A DNA stretch of 64,000 nt from Chitinophaga niastensis (GCF_003014755.1 NZ_PYAW01000002.1:186001-250000); one strand, 5' to 3'; positions 17,913 through 28,165 are shown, counted from the stretch's first letter. The notes: generated from the sequence alone by a model not told the origin. Translations and numbers: made by a program.

Positions 17913-19334
17913 TTATATTGATATGTAATCCGAAGGCTGATTTTCCGCATCATAGGCGCTTAGCAGTGCTACGATCACTAAAAGCAAATCTATCTGACTG
18001 AAAAAAAAGCAAATCCATATAAAAGCAAAATAGTTATTTTGAAAAGGAGGAATGTTGTATTTGGATTGTGTTAAAATCAGGAAAAAGCCCAGCAATGCAA
18101 AGCCTCCAAATTCAGCCAGTATAAAAAACCAACGCATATTCAGGTTGTTACCTCCAATACCAGCCAGCCGGTTCTCGTAATTGAGCTGACCGAAGAAGTA
18201 TTGGGGCGGAATAAATGTGCTATTCCCCCCGCCGTACCCGGACAGTAACAAGTAGGGTTCATCTTTTAAAAAATCAACCACGGGTAATTCCAGCTCTCTT
18301 TGGAGCGGCATCCCTAAGAGTATATTATTTTTTCCCCACAAATCAGTATCATACCGGTAAGCAGATCTTTTGAATATCAGCTGATAAAATGTATTCTGCT
18401 GATTAGCTGCATACTCCTTTATGAAATATTCCTTTGAACCGGCAACAGCGAGGAAAAGACAAACGATGGAAAGCAGCGATCCTATGATTTTCAGCCTGAC
18501 AGATTGCATCCGTGGAAAAATCAAGAATACCAGTGATCCTGCTACCAGATTAATCCAGAATGTTTGGGATACGGTGAGTATGCCGGCTAGGAAAGCAATA
18601 CCGGCCATCCTGAAGTTCCTGTCTTTCAAAAAGACAGGAATGGACAAGGATAAAAATGCACTGAAAATTTTAGGTTCTGAGAATAACGCCTGTATGCGGA
18701 GACTAAACACGTCATTGGATTGTTCCTGTAAATACCGGCGCTGTAATCCCAGTATTTCATCCAATGCAAGGTTATTAAAACTGAATTCAGCAAAAATCTG
18801 CAGCGCTGCTATGATGCAGGAAAATTTTGCAATTGTTTTTATAGTAGTTAAAAAATCATCGAAATTAAATTGATCTTTTTCCTGTACTATTTTGGCTCCG
18901 ATTGCAAATAATGGTAAGTACGTTTTAAGATAAAAATATAATGGCCTGGTATAAAAAACATACAATTTACCGCCCGGATAATAAAAAGGATCTTTGTAAA
19001 ACTGTACAATCAAAAATACTGCGATGCTGGACAACAGCGGTAATATTAGTAAGAGCAGGTAGGCTCTTTTGATATATAATTTTCCTGACAGCAGTTGATG
19101 GACCTGGTCAATTAAGAATACTATACTAATAAAAAAAGTTGCTGTAAAGGTGGGACCTATTACAATCATTGTATACGCTTCAGTTGCAAATGCGTAAAGC
19201 AATGCGTCTATAGCATGGATCTGCTTTTTATAATACAGGTATAATAGTATGCCGGAAATCAACAGGGGCATTGTTTCCCTGAAACATTCCACATAAATAT
19301 TATCACTGAATAAAAAACTATATCCGCTGTCCAT
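17913..19334 (-). CDS. Candidate Wzy-type polysaccharide polymerase
   Basis: 473 residues with about ten hydrophobic segments and a long hydrophilic loop at roughly residues 300-400, the topology expected of O-antigen/EPS polymerases. Their sequences are poorly conserved, so assignment depends on topology and position. It is the only such protein in an operon that otherwise has initiation, transfer, flipping and export genes. A Wzy enzyme would join repeat units on the periplasmic side. Gaps to both neighbours are 9-14 bp. Confidence 0.65.
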   Translation of the reverse strand: MDSGYSFLFSDNIYVECFRETMPLLISGILLYLYYKKQIHAIDALLYAFATEAYTMIVIGPTFTATFFISIVFLIDQVHQLLSGKLYIKRAYLLLLILPLLSSIAVFLIVQFYKDPFYYPGGKLYVFYTRPLYFYLKTYLPLFAIGAKIVQEKDQFNFDDFLTTIKTIAKFSCIIAALQIFAEFSFNNLALDEILGLQRRYLQEQSNDVFSLRIQALFSEPKIFSAFLSLSIPVFLKDRNFRMAGIAFLAGILTVSQTFWINLVAGSLVFLIFPRMQSVRLKIIGSLLSIVCLFLAVAGSKEYFIKEYAANQQNTFYQLIFKRSAYRYDTDLWGKNNILLGMPLQRELELPVVDFLKDEPYLLLSGYGGGNSTFIPPQYFFGQLNYENRLAGIGGNNLNMRWFFILAEFGGFALLGFFLILTQSKYNIPPFQNNYFAFIWICFFFSQIDLLLVIVALLSAYDAENQPSDYISI

Positions 19335-19343
19335 ATTACTTTT

Positions 19344-20132
19344 TTAATGATCAACAGATGGGTGAAGCTTTAATGTATGCATGTCACTCATTACTTTTGA
19401 TTTCATGAATGGTGTTATTATTTTGTATAAACCATATCTCCCTGCGCCAATCAGAAATTTAAACAGCCATTTATTTATTTTTTTCTCTGTCAGCAAATGA
19501 TAACCTTTTAAAGAATAGATATGTAGCATATATTTTTCTGCAATGAACTTTAAGGTGTTGCCGGTATAAAAAGCAATGTGTTGTCCATGTTCGGCGCCAT
19601 AATACCACCATTCGCCGAAAGATGGAGCAGGGTTGGAGATCAGCTGTGTGGAGAAAAATATGTTTTTTGAAATGGCCAGTATCTTTTCTATTTCAGCTAT
19701 AGGATCCTCAAAATGTTCAAAACTTTCAAAGGTGGTTACCAGTTCAATACGATCATTGGGATTATAATCGAACCCCTTTGCCAGTAGATTTGCAGTGTAA
19801 GGATCGTGGCTGTAAAAATCAAATCCATAATTTCTCATCAGCCTGGTAAATAAACCATAGCCTCCCGCATAGTCCAGAAATTTTCCTTTTCTGTTGAACA
19901 GAAAAAAAAGAAGCGTTACCACAGATTTGGCCCCGAGGATGTTTCTCCGTACAAGACCTGTATCAGTAAGATTAATAGATTGTTCATAGGCTTCTTTCAG
20001 CCAGAATGGTTTTTCCGTTTGAACAAATCCACATAGATCACAGGCGTAATACCTGACCTTGTGCTTGTCCAGCAGCGTTCCTCTGAAAAGAAAAGTGCTG
20101 GAGTGACCACATATCCTGCATATGTCATCCAT
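19344..20132 (-). CDS. Class I SAM-dependent methyltransferase with N-terminal Cys motifs
   Basis: 262 residues. The N-terminus has two CxxC pairs, CRICGHS and CDLCG (residues 5-40), which probably bind zinc. The rest contains a methyltransferase core: GKFLDYAGGYGLFTRLM (SAM motif I variant), FYSHDPY and a TTFESFEHFEDP motif near the active site. This layout resembles C-methyltransferases of deoxysugar pathways, though no other deoxysugar genes are in the window. The gene is the second of two non-FkbM methyltransferases in the operon. Confidence 0.78.
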   Translation of the reverse strand: MDDICRICGHSSTFLFRGTLLDKHKVRYYACDLCGFVQTEKPFWLKEAYEQSINLTDTGLVRRNILGAKSVVTLLFFLFNRKGKFLDYAGGYGLFTRLMRNYGFDFYSHDPYTANLLAKGFDYNPNDRIELVTTFESFEHFEDPIAEIEKILAISKNIFFSTQLISNPAPSFGEWWYYGAEHGQHIAFYTGNTLKFIAEKYMLHIYSLKGYHLLTEKKINKWLFKFLIGAGRYGLYKIITPFMKSKVMSDMHTLKLHPSVDH

Positions 20133-20143
20133 AGCTTTCCGGT

Positions 20144-21052
20144 TTATATTGAGATACGTTTGTATAATTTGTATAACACCGCATTTTTTTTAATTATATT
20201 TTTTATTTTAGCCGACAGGCTATCTACATCAAGCATCATATCACCAGTAAATTTATCTGCTGTTTTGTCTATCCTGTTTTCTGTTGGATGAATAATAACG
20301 GGGATAGCACCATAGTTCATTTTTTTAAACCAGAGTGGCATGCGTTTAGTGTGAGTGGCACTTTTGCCATAACCAATATTTCTGATAAGGCTGGTATTAG
20401 GTGTGATTCCCCATCCATTATTAAACCATACTACAATAGACCATTGTATATCCCAGGTATCCGGGTGACTGTTATAGATAGCCTGTAAATACAAAGGCAA
20501 TCTTTGATTGTTATCATTTTCCAGGAAGTGCTGATAGGACACGAGTGAAAAATCATATTTTTTCCAGGCCCTGCGCCAGGTGGCCCATCCCCATACATGC
20601 ACATGATGCGAAAAATAATAAGAAGCCTTACCACGTTGGTTGCCCAGCTGAAAATTGCTTCCACCTATATGCATGATGCTTTCATTCCACCTGTAGCGGC
20701 TTAATAATTCTGAACAGAAAGAAAAGAAGGTAGGATCAGACAAACAATCATCTTCTAATATGATACCTTCTTCTACATGTTCAAAGAACCAGTCAATAGC
20801 TGTACTAACAGCTTTGCCGCAACCCAGGTTGTTTTGCCGGAATTGTGTTTTTACGTCACATGGCCAGTCTATACCATCCATTATAAGTTGTCTTGTTTCA
20901 TCGCATAGTCGTTTTTCCTCCGGTTTATTTAACCTTGGTCCATCTGCAGCAATAAATAATTGTGCAGGTTGCTGCTGCCTGATTTGTTCAAAAACAAGTA
21001 ATGTTTCTGCCGGACGGTTAAATACAAGAAATAGAACAGGCGTGTGTAACAT
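20144..21052 (-). CDS. Nucleotide-diphospho-sugar transferase (GT-A type)
   Basis: 302 residues. It opens with TPVLFLVFNRPAETLLVFEQI and continues with FIAADGPR, RQNNLGCGKAVSTAIDWFF and the metal-binding EDDCL motif. WGWATWRRAWKKYD further on is typical of this group. It would add a sugar to the growing repeat unit. Its ATG overlaps the stop of the upstream methyltransferase by 1 bp, so translation is probably coupled. The sugar and linkage cannot be deduced. Confidence 0.82.
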   Translation of the reverse strand: MLHTPVLFLVFNRPAETLLVFEQIRQQQPAQLFIAADGPRLNKPEEKRLCDETRQLIMDGIDWPCDVKTQFRQNNLGCGKAVSTAIDWFFEHVEEGIILEDDCLSDPTFFSFCSELLSRYRWNESIMHIGGSNFQLGNQRGKASYYFSHHVHVWGWATWRRAWKKYDFSLVSYQHFLENDNNQRLPLYLQAIYNSHPDTWDIQWSIVVWFNNGWGITPNTSLIRNIGYGKSATHTKRMPLWFKKMNYGAIPVIIHPTENRIDKTADKFTGDMMLDVDSLSAKIKNIIKKNAVLYKLYKRISI

Positions 21053-21705
21053 TATTTAGTTGCCTCCAATGCAACTGCATTTTTAAATCTTATTTCTTCT
21101 TCTACAAGATTGAACATATCATCCGGGCAATCGTTAAACTGGCATCTTCTTACATTCCTGAATCCTGCCTGTTGCAGTATATGCGTGAGGGAGAATTGAT
21201 CCCACATATATAAATGATCGCTGTTGCCAAATGAAGACTGTACCAGCTGTTTAAATCCACGGACCCTTTGTTGTTTCCCCAGCATTGTTTCTTCGAGGAA
21301 TTTAATATTTGCTTCCTGGTCGTTATTGGCAAGATTGTCAAGATATCTTCTGGCAGCGCATTCCAGATCAGGTACCACACACCTGAAATAGCCACCCGGC
21401 TTAAGAATATGAAAAGTATTACTGATAGCAAGCAGGCAATCTTCATAGGATAAATGTTCCAGCACATGACAACAATAAATGCCATCGCATGAATTTTCCT
21501 TTATACGCGGTAATCCTTTCAGGATGTCGCCCAATAAAACATCCGGATGAAAAGCAACATGCATTCTTGGTTTGATAAGCCTGCCTATTACAGGTAGTTG
21601 CTGCAACCTCAGTGTAGGCGATGAATCAAAGTTTTCCCAGCGGGAAGGTGCTGAAAACGGTCCACAGCCATACTGTACATATAATTTAGTCGCCGGCGTA
21701 TTCAC
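21052..21705 (-). CDS. SAM-dependent methyltransferase domain protein
   Basis: 217 residues starting at a GTG. The first part KLYVQYGCGPFSAPSRWENFD resembles a SAM-binding motif I (GCG) and the middle carries IYCCHVLEHLSYEDC followed by ILKPGGYFRCVVPDLE, the motif pattern of type 11 methyltransferases. The start overlaps the FkbM gene upstream by 20 bp and the end overlaps the next gene by 1 bp. A role in modifying the repeat unit is inferred from the operon. Confidence 0.82.
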   Translation of the reverse strand: MNTPATKLYVQYGCGPFSAPSRWENFDSSPTLRLQQLPVIGRLIKPRMHVAFHPDVLLGDILKGLPRIKENSCDGIYCCHVLEHLSYEDCLLAISNTFHILKPGGYFRCVVPDLECAARRYLDNLANNDQEANIKFLEETMLGKQQRVRGFKQLVQSSFGNSDHLYMWDQFSLTHILQQAGFRNVRRCQFNDCPDDMFNLVEEEIRFKNAVALEATK

Positions 21706-22393
21706 TTTTTATATTTTTAAAAAAATAAGTGTAATATGTTTTTGCAAAAATTGTATATCCAACCCGCTGCATAAACAGGAACAGCTCACTGTTATTCATA
21801 TGAGCCAGTTCGAAAGGCTGTGCCTCCACCAGTACATAGGCAGGGCGGTATTTCTTCCAATTATTAGATTGTAGCACTTCAATATCCAGGCCCTCCGCAT
21901 CTATTGTCAGAAAATCTATCGCAGTATTATCAGTCAGGTATTGGTCCAGTATATCTGCCAGCGGCCACGTCTCAATTTTTTTTTCTTCAATAACATGATA
22001 TTGTGGTACCTGTGTGTATTCTTTTACCTTTTCTTTTGAAAAGGTGCTTAGTGCCGGATCATTGAACACGCTATAAGTGAGATATTGTCTGGCAGCTGAT
22101 ACACCAATCTCCAGGTTAGTATCCAAAGGCCTGTATTTATTAAATAGTGCTTTGGAACCCGGCATCGGATCTATATTTATTCCCGTCCATTTCATTTTAT
22201 AGAACAGGTAGGTGTTGGAAAACCTGAATGGATGATGTGCTCCTACATCTACATATATCCCTTTTGCTTTATGATGAAAAATCCTTTTTAGAATTAAGTC
22301 CTCTCCTTCAGAACTGTATGCCCGCATACCATATCGTAGCTGAGGAAATAATTTTGATACTATTTGTGCTGCTATGTTTTTTATCCTGTTCAT
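21686..22393 (-). CDS. FkbM-family methyltransferase
   Basis: 235 residues. SAM site GIYVDVGAHHPFRFSNTYLF (about 45-64), then INIDPMP, and LTIDAEGLDIEVLQSNNW in the second half mark the FkbM domain. It belongs to the subgroup with a YSSEGEDLIL start. It overlaps the flippase gene by 4 bp upstream and the next methyltransferase by 20 bp downstream. It is one of three FkbM genes within 10 kb. Confidence 0.88.
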   Translation of the reverse strand: MNRIKNIAAQIVSKLFPQLRYGMRAYSSEGEDLILKRIFHHKAKGIYVDVGAHHPFRFSNTYLFYKMKWTGINIDPMPGSKALFNKYRPLDTNLEIGVSAARQYLTYSVFNDPALSTFSKEKVKEYTQVPQYHVIEEKKIETWPLADILDQYLTDNTAIDFLTIDAEGLDIEVLQSNNWKKYRPAYVLVEAQPFELAHMNNSELFLFMQRVGYTIFAKTYYTYFFKNIKSEYAGD

Positions 22394-23739
22394 TCGGTAA
22401 GGGATTTCTTTGGTGATACAGATAAAAAATTACCCATAAACAACTTAAAGGAGTTATGTGCCTGCCTCATATCTGTGAAGGCAAGTAAAGGGTTCAGCAT
22501 TCTTCTGGTGAGGATCCATCCCTGCCTGCTTTTATCAAACAATACCAAAGCGCCATACACTGCTGTATATGCAATAACAGTAGCAATGGCTGCTCCTACA
22601 CCACCATAGGGGCGAATAAGAAGCAGGTTGAGTCCTACGTTAATGATCAACCCGATGATGTTTCCATAGAGGCTTATTTTATACCTGCCTTCAATGATGA
22701 GGTATTGCACAAAAACGGAACATAGAAAGACAGGAATGCTTGCCCATATATGTATCATCAGGATGAGGGAGGCAGAGGCATATTTTGAACCATATAAAAA
22801 TGGAATAATAATGTTTGCCATCAACATCACTGTTATAGAAATGGAAAGGCTTATCCAAAAAGACAAGCGGAGACATTTCTCCACACTGCCCAGGTAGGCA
22901 TCCTTGTTGGCATTTTTTTTATGGATCAATCCCGGTAATACTGCCGTGGATATTACAACAGGAATAGCATACCAGAGTTCTGAAATCCTTGCAGCTACCA
23001 CATATTCGCCAACCTGTGCGGCGGAGCCGAGGACATCCAGTAACAAAAGATCAATTTTCACAAATAGTACCACCACCAGGTTGGAAAATAGTAATGGCCA
23101 TCCCTGGATTAATAATGCTTTTCCCAATGTAAAGTCCAGATTTGAAATAAACGTAGACATATAATGATGCCTGTAACCTGCCAGTATAATAAGGTAAGTG
23201 ACCAGCAGCTCAATAAGTGATAACCACAAAAAAACAATCAGTGCCCCATTGAGTAAAACAAAAACCAGTTTAATGATGCAAAAGGCAATAAAGACGGCCA
23301 CTTTAGGGATAATTACTTTTTTTACATTGTTGTCTGCCTGATAGAAATAATCAAATACATCAAATGATTGCAGGATGATATTCAATGCGGAAAAAATTGT
23401 ACAGTATAAATAGGCGGGCTGCTGTTTTTTGGTGAATACTATGATGGATACACTGATTATCATACTAATAATCCCTGCCGCTATCCTCATAAAGATCAGG
23501 GTGGCTACAATGGATGGTTGTTTTCCTTCATTATTCAGTAATTCCTTCACCGCAATTTTATCCATTCCCAGCAAGGCAAAACTACCAATGATGGTAGTGA
23601 GTGCAATGGCATAACTCCATACCCCGAACGCTGCAGGCCCCAGATGCCTGGCAATAAGCGCCATGATGATGATGCCCGGAAAAAGTTTGCTTAGTTTGTC
23701 AACCAGCAACCACCCGCTATTTTCAAATATTTTATGCAA
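22390..23739 (-). CDS. wzx: Oligosaccharide flippase, Wzx/MATE-like
   Basis: 449 residues with 12 or more hydrophobic helices typical of the polysaccharide-flippase family (LVDKLSKLFPGIIIMALIARHLGPAAFGVWSYA at the start). It moves lipid-linked repeat units across the inner membrane. The frame starts with TTG; the next ATG would remove part of the first helix, so TTG is preferred. It overlaps the wzc stop by 8 bp and the FkbM gene by 4 bp, which supports a single operon. Confidence 0.88.
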   Translation of the reverse strand: MHKIFENSGWLLVDKLSKLFPGIIIMALIARHLGPAAFGVWSYAIALTTIIGSFALLGMDKIAVKELLNNEGKQPSIVATLIFMRIAAGIISMIISVSIIVFTKKQQPAYLYCTIFSALNIILQSFDVFDYFYQADNNVKKVIIPKVAVFIAFCIIKLVFVLLNGALIVFLWLSLIELLVTYLIILAGYRHHYMSTFISNLDFTLGKALLIQGWPLLFSNLVVVLFVKIDLLLLDVLGSAAQVGEYVVAARISELWYAIPVVISTAVLPGLIHKKNANKDAYLGSVEKCLRLSFWISLSISITVMLMANIIIPFLYGSKYASASLILMIHIWASIPVFLCSVFVQYLIIEGRYKISLYGNIIGLIINVGLNLLLIRPYGGVGAAIATVIAYTAVYGALVLFDKSRQGWILTRRMLNPLLAFTDMRQAHNSFKLFMGNFLSVSPKKSLTE

Positions 23740-26113
23740 TTCTTCTCTTTATTCTTTTATATAATAATGACCATGATGTTTTGTTGTGCCCGTTCGCTGA
23801 ATATCCATAATGATCATAGTAGTCATAAGGATGAAAGGCCCCTTGCTCAATACCATTAAAGACAATCCCTTTCTTTTTAAGAAAGAGTTCCTTTATATTA
23901 TCAGTTACAGCCATTAGCCTGGATTTGAGCGTAAAGTTATACCGGATCACAAACAGGGTACAGTCTACATATGGTGAAATGCTCTTTGCATCCGATACAA
24001 TACCAATAGGGGAGATATCGATAACTATGAAATCAAAGCGTTCCTTTAGAATGTTCAGCAATGTGGCCATCCGTTTTCCTTCAATCAGCTCAATGGGATT
24101 AGGTGGAATGGGGCCTGAGGAAACAAGGTATAGTTCTTCTGTGCCCGGAACTTTTTTAATAATATCGTCCACCGTTTTAGTTCCTACGATATAATTTGTA
24201 AGACCAACGGTATTATCCAATCCAAATGAACGGGACAGTTTAGGCTTTCTCAGATCCAGTTCTACGAGTACCACTTTTTTATTGCCTACAGTCAAAGCAT
24301 TTGCCAGGTGGGCTGAAAGGAATGTTTTTCCTTCACCGGATATACTGGAAGTGATCATGATAGTAGTAGGCCCGGTTTGTTCTGCCAGCAAAAACTTTAA
24401 ATTGGTTCGCAGACTAAAAATCTGTTCCTGTAGTATAGATCTGTTTTGAAGAGACAGATCCTGGATGGTTTCCTGCTGCTGAAAAATTTCTGCCATCACC
24501 GGTAAATCAAATACCTGCTCTATTTCCTTTTTATTGAGTACCCTGGGGTTTAAAAAATATTTAAAATACACATAAGCTATGCTGATCAGGAGGCTTCCGG
24601 CCAGGAAGCCTACAAATACAAGCGATTTCTTTGGTGTTATGGGTTTAAGAGGAATGAATGCCGGCGCAATGATTTTGTTGTCAACTACATTGCTGGCATA
24701 CGACACGGCTGCTTCTTCTTTCTTTTTTAATAAGTACAGGTATAAGTTTTCTTTTACACCCTGTTGTCTTTTAATATTAATGTACTCTCTTTCATAGGCT
24801 GGTATATTGGCAATTTTGCCCATGATCTGGTTTGCTTTGTTTTGTGTATTTTTCTGGACAATACCGGCATTTCGTTTGTAGCCGGAGATATACGTTTTGA
24901 TAGTATTACGGGAATCCAATATCTGGGCATCCACGTTTTGCAGGATGATACTATTGGGTTGCAGGGATAATGACAAGCGCCTTTTTTCTTTTAATCCTTC
25001 TTCATACCTGTTGATCATGGAAGTTAATGTTTGATCAATACTTCCTGTAACCGGCGCAAATGGATAATCGCTCGAAGGATTGTTGATATAGCTTTCTACC
25101 TGATTAACTACGGAAAGCTGCATATTAGCTTCACTGAGGCGGGTATCTGCTTCTTTCACCTGTTCCAGTGCCAGTTTGGAGCTGGCTTCAATATCAGTGA
25201 TACCCCGTTGTACCTTAAAATTTTCCTCTTCTTTTTCCAGCAACCCCAGCTCTTCTTTGAGGGAATCAATCCTTACAGAAAGAAAACGGATAGTTTTAAG
25301 TGCCACTTTATTTTTGTCATCCAGCGTATACTGATTATAGGTATCCAGCAGGGCATTGAGGAAGTTTGCTGCTCTTTCGGCCACCGGATCTTCATAGCTA
25401 ACCAATACTACTGTTGCATCTTTATTAACGAGACTGGTACCAATATGCTCGATCTTTTTATACGCGAGATCCATTATCGAATCCACTGTAATGCGGAAAG
25501 TAGTGTTTTCGCCATCAGAAGGGAGGCGGTTATAGGTAATACTGAACTTGTCTTTTTCTACTGTAAAAGGCTGACCTGCCTTAACATTAAACAGGGTACT
25601 GCTGTTATTGTCATCATCAATATATTTTATTCTCAGCGAGTCGTTTCCAGGGGTAACATCAAAAATGTAATTTCCAACATTTGAACTGTCGCTCAGAAAG
25701 CTGATGGCTAAAGGGTTTTTGTCGTACAGCTCCTCATTTCTTACGGTTCCTTTTTTATAATAACGAACATTAAAATGGTTATTCTGTATCGCTTTCTCCA
25801 GCAGGATAGGCGATTTGAGCACTTCCATCTCATTCTCTATATTCTTATTGTTGCTGAACAGGGACAATGATTTGAGCGCATCCATTTCCTCTCCGCCACC
25901 ACCTTTCTTCTCATCTTTCAAGTAAAGTTTAGTGCTGGAAAGATATAATGGCTTCTTATATTTTAAATACAGTAAAGCACCTGCAACAGCTATCACTGAT
26001 ACAATAATGAGTAATGGCCAGTGAAAAATGATTTTCCGGAAAAAATCATTCAGGTCTATCACCGTATTTTTATTGATTGTTGATTTATGCTGCGTCATAT
26101 TGATGAGTGTCAT
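23732..26113 (-). CDS. wzc: Wzc-type polysaccharide co-polymerase / tyrosine autokinase
   Basis: 793 residues. Two membrane helices (about 33-50 and 510-530) flank a periplasmic coiled-coil domain. The cytoplasmic BY-kinase has Walker A GEGKT (593-597), Walker A' VELDLRKPK (about 617) and Walker B IVIDIS (about 697). A tyrosine-rich stretch near the C-terminus (YDYYDHYGY, about 763) is the expected autophosphorylation cluster. It controls chain length and export of the polysaccharide together with Wza. It overlaps wza by 4 bp (ATGA). Confidence 0.93.
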   Translation of the reverse strand: MTLINMTQHKSTINKNTVIDLNDFFRKIIFHWPLLIIVSVIAVAGALLYLKYKKPLYLSSTKLYLKDEKKGGGGEEMDALKSLSLFSNNKNIENEMEVLKSPILLEKAIQNNHFNVRYYKKGTVRNEELYDKNPLAISFLSDSSNVGNYIFDVTPGNDSLRIKYIDDDNNSSTLFNVKAGQPFTVEKDKFSITYNRLPSDGENTTFRITVDSIMDLAYKKIEHIGTSLVNKDATVVLVSYEDPVAERAANFLNALLDTYNQYTLDDKNKVALKTIRFLSVRIDSLKEELGLLEKEEENFKVQRGITDIEASSKLALEQVKEADTRLSEANMQLSVVNQVESYINNPSSDYPFAPVTGSIDQTLTSMINRYEEGLKEKRRLSLSLQPNSIILQNVDAQILDSRNTIKTYISGYKRNAGIVQKNTQNKANQIMGKIANIPAYEREYINIKRQQGVKENLYLYLLKKKEEAAVSYASNVVDNKIIAPAFIPLKPITPKKSLVFVGFLAGSLLISIAYVYFKYFLNPRVLNKKEIEQVFDLPVMAEIFQQQETIQDLSLQNRSILQEQIFSLRTNLKFLLAEQTGPTTIMITSSISGEGKTFLSAHLANALTVGNKKVVLVELDLRKPKLSRSFGLDNTVGLTNYIVGTKTVDDIIKKVPGTEELYLVSSGPIPPNPIELIEGKRMATLLNILKERFDFIVIDISPIGIVSDAKSISPYVDCTLFVIRYNFTLKSRLMAVTDNIKELFLKKKGIVFNGIEQGAFHPYDYYDHYGYSANGHNKTSWSLLYKRIKRRIA

Positions 26114-26871
26114 TTGCGAAGAATGATAATCGTTGTAAGCAATGATATAACGCCTATGATTGCAGGCAATAACTGTACTGTTTTAGAAGTGGCAAACAAG
26201 CGGCTGGGTCCGGGTTTTACATAGATTACATCGTTGTTACTGAGATAATAATATGGAGATGATAATGTTTTACTGTTATTAAGGTCAAGAGAGGTGTAGT
26301 TTTTTATTCCGTTTATTTCCCGTATTACCATCACGTCGTTTCTTTTAGCACTTGTGTTAAGGTCTCCTGCCATGCTTAAAGCATCCAATATGGAGGCTCT
26401 TTCGGAAGCAATTTTATAAGATCCCGGACGGGCTACATCTCCCAGCACCGACACCCTGAAATTAATGAGGCGGGTAGATACGTATGCGTTGCGAATAGTT
26501 TTATCCAGCTCTTTCGCTACCTCATCATTGATGGCCGGGGTTGTTTTGTCTTTTACATATATCTTACCGATAACCGGCAATCCTATGTATCCACTGCTGT
26601 CCACAAGATATCCCTGTTCTATATTGTTGTTGGCAAGAGAGGCACTTCCCATCATTGCGGGATTGAATATCAGGGATACATCTTTATCAATGGTTGTAAT
26701 AGTGATTTGTAATATGTCTCCGGGCTGTACTTTCAATTGCATTGCCCGGTTAAGGCTGTCTGCTCCGTTGGCTGCGGCGATGTCGTTGAAGTACGTTATT
26801 TTCCTGGTACTCTGGCATCCAATGAGAATAGCCAGCACTATTATTATTGGGAAGTAAATTTTTATGATCAT
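26110..26871 (-). CDS. wza: Wza-type polysaccharide export lipoprotein
   Basis: 253 residues with a lipobox LIGC near residue 19. It contains the poly-export domain (LKVQPGDILQITITTID, about 47-63) and a SLBB-like domain (VSVLGDVARPGSYKIASERASILDALSMAG, about 145-175). A C-terminal helix ends the protein, as in outer-membrane export channels. It is short compared with E. coli Wza but normal for Bacteroidota. It would form the outer-membrane exit for the polymer and partners with the Wzc kinase encoded next. Confidence 0.92.
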   Translation of the reverse strand: MIIKIYFPIIIVLAILIGCQSTRKITYFNDIAAANGADSLNRAMQLKVQPGDILQITITTIDKDVSLIFNPAMMGSASLANNNIEQGYLVDSSGYIGLPVIGKIYVKDKTTPAINDEVAKELDKTIRNAYVSTRLINFRVSVLGDVARPGSYKIASERASILDALSMAGDLNTSAKRNDVMVIREINGIKNYTSLDLNNSKTLSSPYYYLSNNDVIYVKPGPSRLFATSKTVQLLPAIIGVISLLTTIIILRK

Positions 26872-26919
26872 ATTGAACGGATTAATAAATCGGTACCGGT
26901 ATTAAATTGTGGTCTGGAA

Positions 26920-28125
26920 TTATGTTATTGCATTTGCGCCAGGTATAATGACAGGCTCCCTTTTTTTAAGTATTTTCTTCCTGAGCATTTGTTGCAGTGG
27001 AAGTTCGAAATAATAGTAGGTGGCAAGACTTAAAGGCAGCAGGATTATAAAAAAGAGCAGCAATGCATATGGCGTACGAAGCATCTCCAGCCTCAGGCCA
27101 AATGTATGTGCCACTATAACTGCCAGGAGTTGCAAAGGGAAATGCAACAGGTAGCAGGCATAGCTATAATTACCCAGGAACGCCCATTTCTCTTTAAGGA
27201 AGCCTGTGGAGGTTTCCCATAGAACGATACTCAAAATGCTGATGGGTGATACTATGGTGCGAAAAAAAACATTTCTGCAAAGAGAAAAAGAGCTGTCTGC
27301 AAATGTTGGGCTGCTGTGCGGCAAGTGCTGATGCACCAGTTTTTTCCATGTAAGCAGTAGATATGAATATTTATATTCGGTCAGTATCATCACCCAAAGC
27401 AAAATGGTTATAACCGTAATGATGTTTAGCAGCTTTTGTCCGTTGTGTTGTTTAAGTATCCATTTATATAAATAATAGGTGAGTGCACCGAGAAAAAATG
27501 AATAAAGTCCTTGCCCTATAGGCGTATAAAAATGTTGGATGAGTGCACCAATTGCTACTAATGCAAAGAGTATCCATTTCTTGTGAAGCCGCATGCGGCA
27601 AATAAGAAAGAATACAATGTAAAGCAATACCTCCACTGATACTGTCCACACGGGACCATTGAAAGAAGGGCCTTTTTCTAACCCCCAACTGTTTATACAA
27701 AAAAGGTTTAGTATAAAATGATATGGATCATTATACTGATAAACAAAGTAATGTCCTGTAAGATTTATCATGTCCCATTGTAGAAACGCCACTATTAATA
27801 AGGTAACAATAACCAACGGATATAACCGGGTAAATCTGTAGCAGAAAAAGACACGTAATGATGTTTTTCTGTTGATAATACGATCCGCGTATAACCAAAA
27901 GAAAATAAATCCGGATAACAGGAAAAACATATCTACCGCCAGGGCTCCATCATCATATAAGATAGCAAACCAGGTATAGAGTGGTAGTTGTGTTTTATCA
28001 AATGCACCGGGAAGTGTTTTATCCCCTATTAAAAAAAAATGTCGCCAGTGGTATAAGACAATTATAATGGCTGAAAATCCTCTTATTGCGTCCAGGCTAT
28101 AAAAATGTTGCGTTTTTGTTCTCAT
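26920..28125 (-). CDS. Acyltransferase family 3 membrane protein
   Basis: 401 residues from the ATG at 28125; a TTG 11 codons upstream is less likely. It begins FYSLDAIRGFSAIIIVLYHWRHFF, which contains the conserved Arg/His of the acyltransferase-3 family, and has about ten hydrophobic helices. Such proteins add acetyl or other acyl groups to exported sugars. It is the first gene of the polysaccharide operon, 48 bp before wza, and probably acylates the repeat unit. Confidence 0.85.
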   Translation of the reverse strand: MRTKTQHFYSLDAIRGFSAIIIVLYHWRHFFLIGDKTLPGAFDKTQLPLYTWFAILYDDGALAVDMFFLLSGFIFFWLYADRIINRKTSLRVFFCYRFTRLYPLVIVTLLIVAFLQWDMINLTGHYFVYQYNDPYHFILNLFCINSWGLEKGPSFNGPVWTVSVEVLLYIVFFLICRMRLHKKWILFALVAIGALIQHFYTPIGQGLYSFFLGALTYYLYKWILKQHNGQKLLNIITVITILLWVMILTEYKYSYLLLTWKKLVHQHLPHSSPTFADSSFSLCRNVFFRTIVSPISILSIVLWETSTGFLKEKWAFLGNYSYACYLLHFPLQLLAVIVAHTFGLRLEMLRTPYALLLFFIILLPLSLATYYYFELPLQQMLRKKILKKREPVIIPGANAIT

Positions 28126-28165
28126 TGGGACGAAACTGGGTTTTTCATAGAAAAACAATATGGCA

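Noticed and set aside
25031..25684. A 217-residue frame on the plus strand opposite wzc
   Set aside because: It lies fully inside the wzc coding region, has unnatural composition (many Cys, Phe, Ile) and no start signal, so it is a shadow frame.
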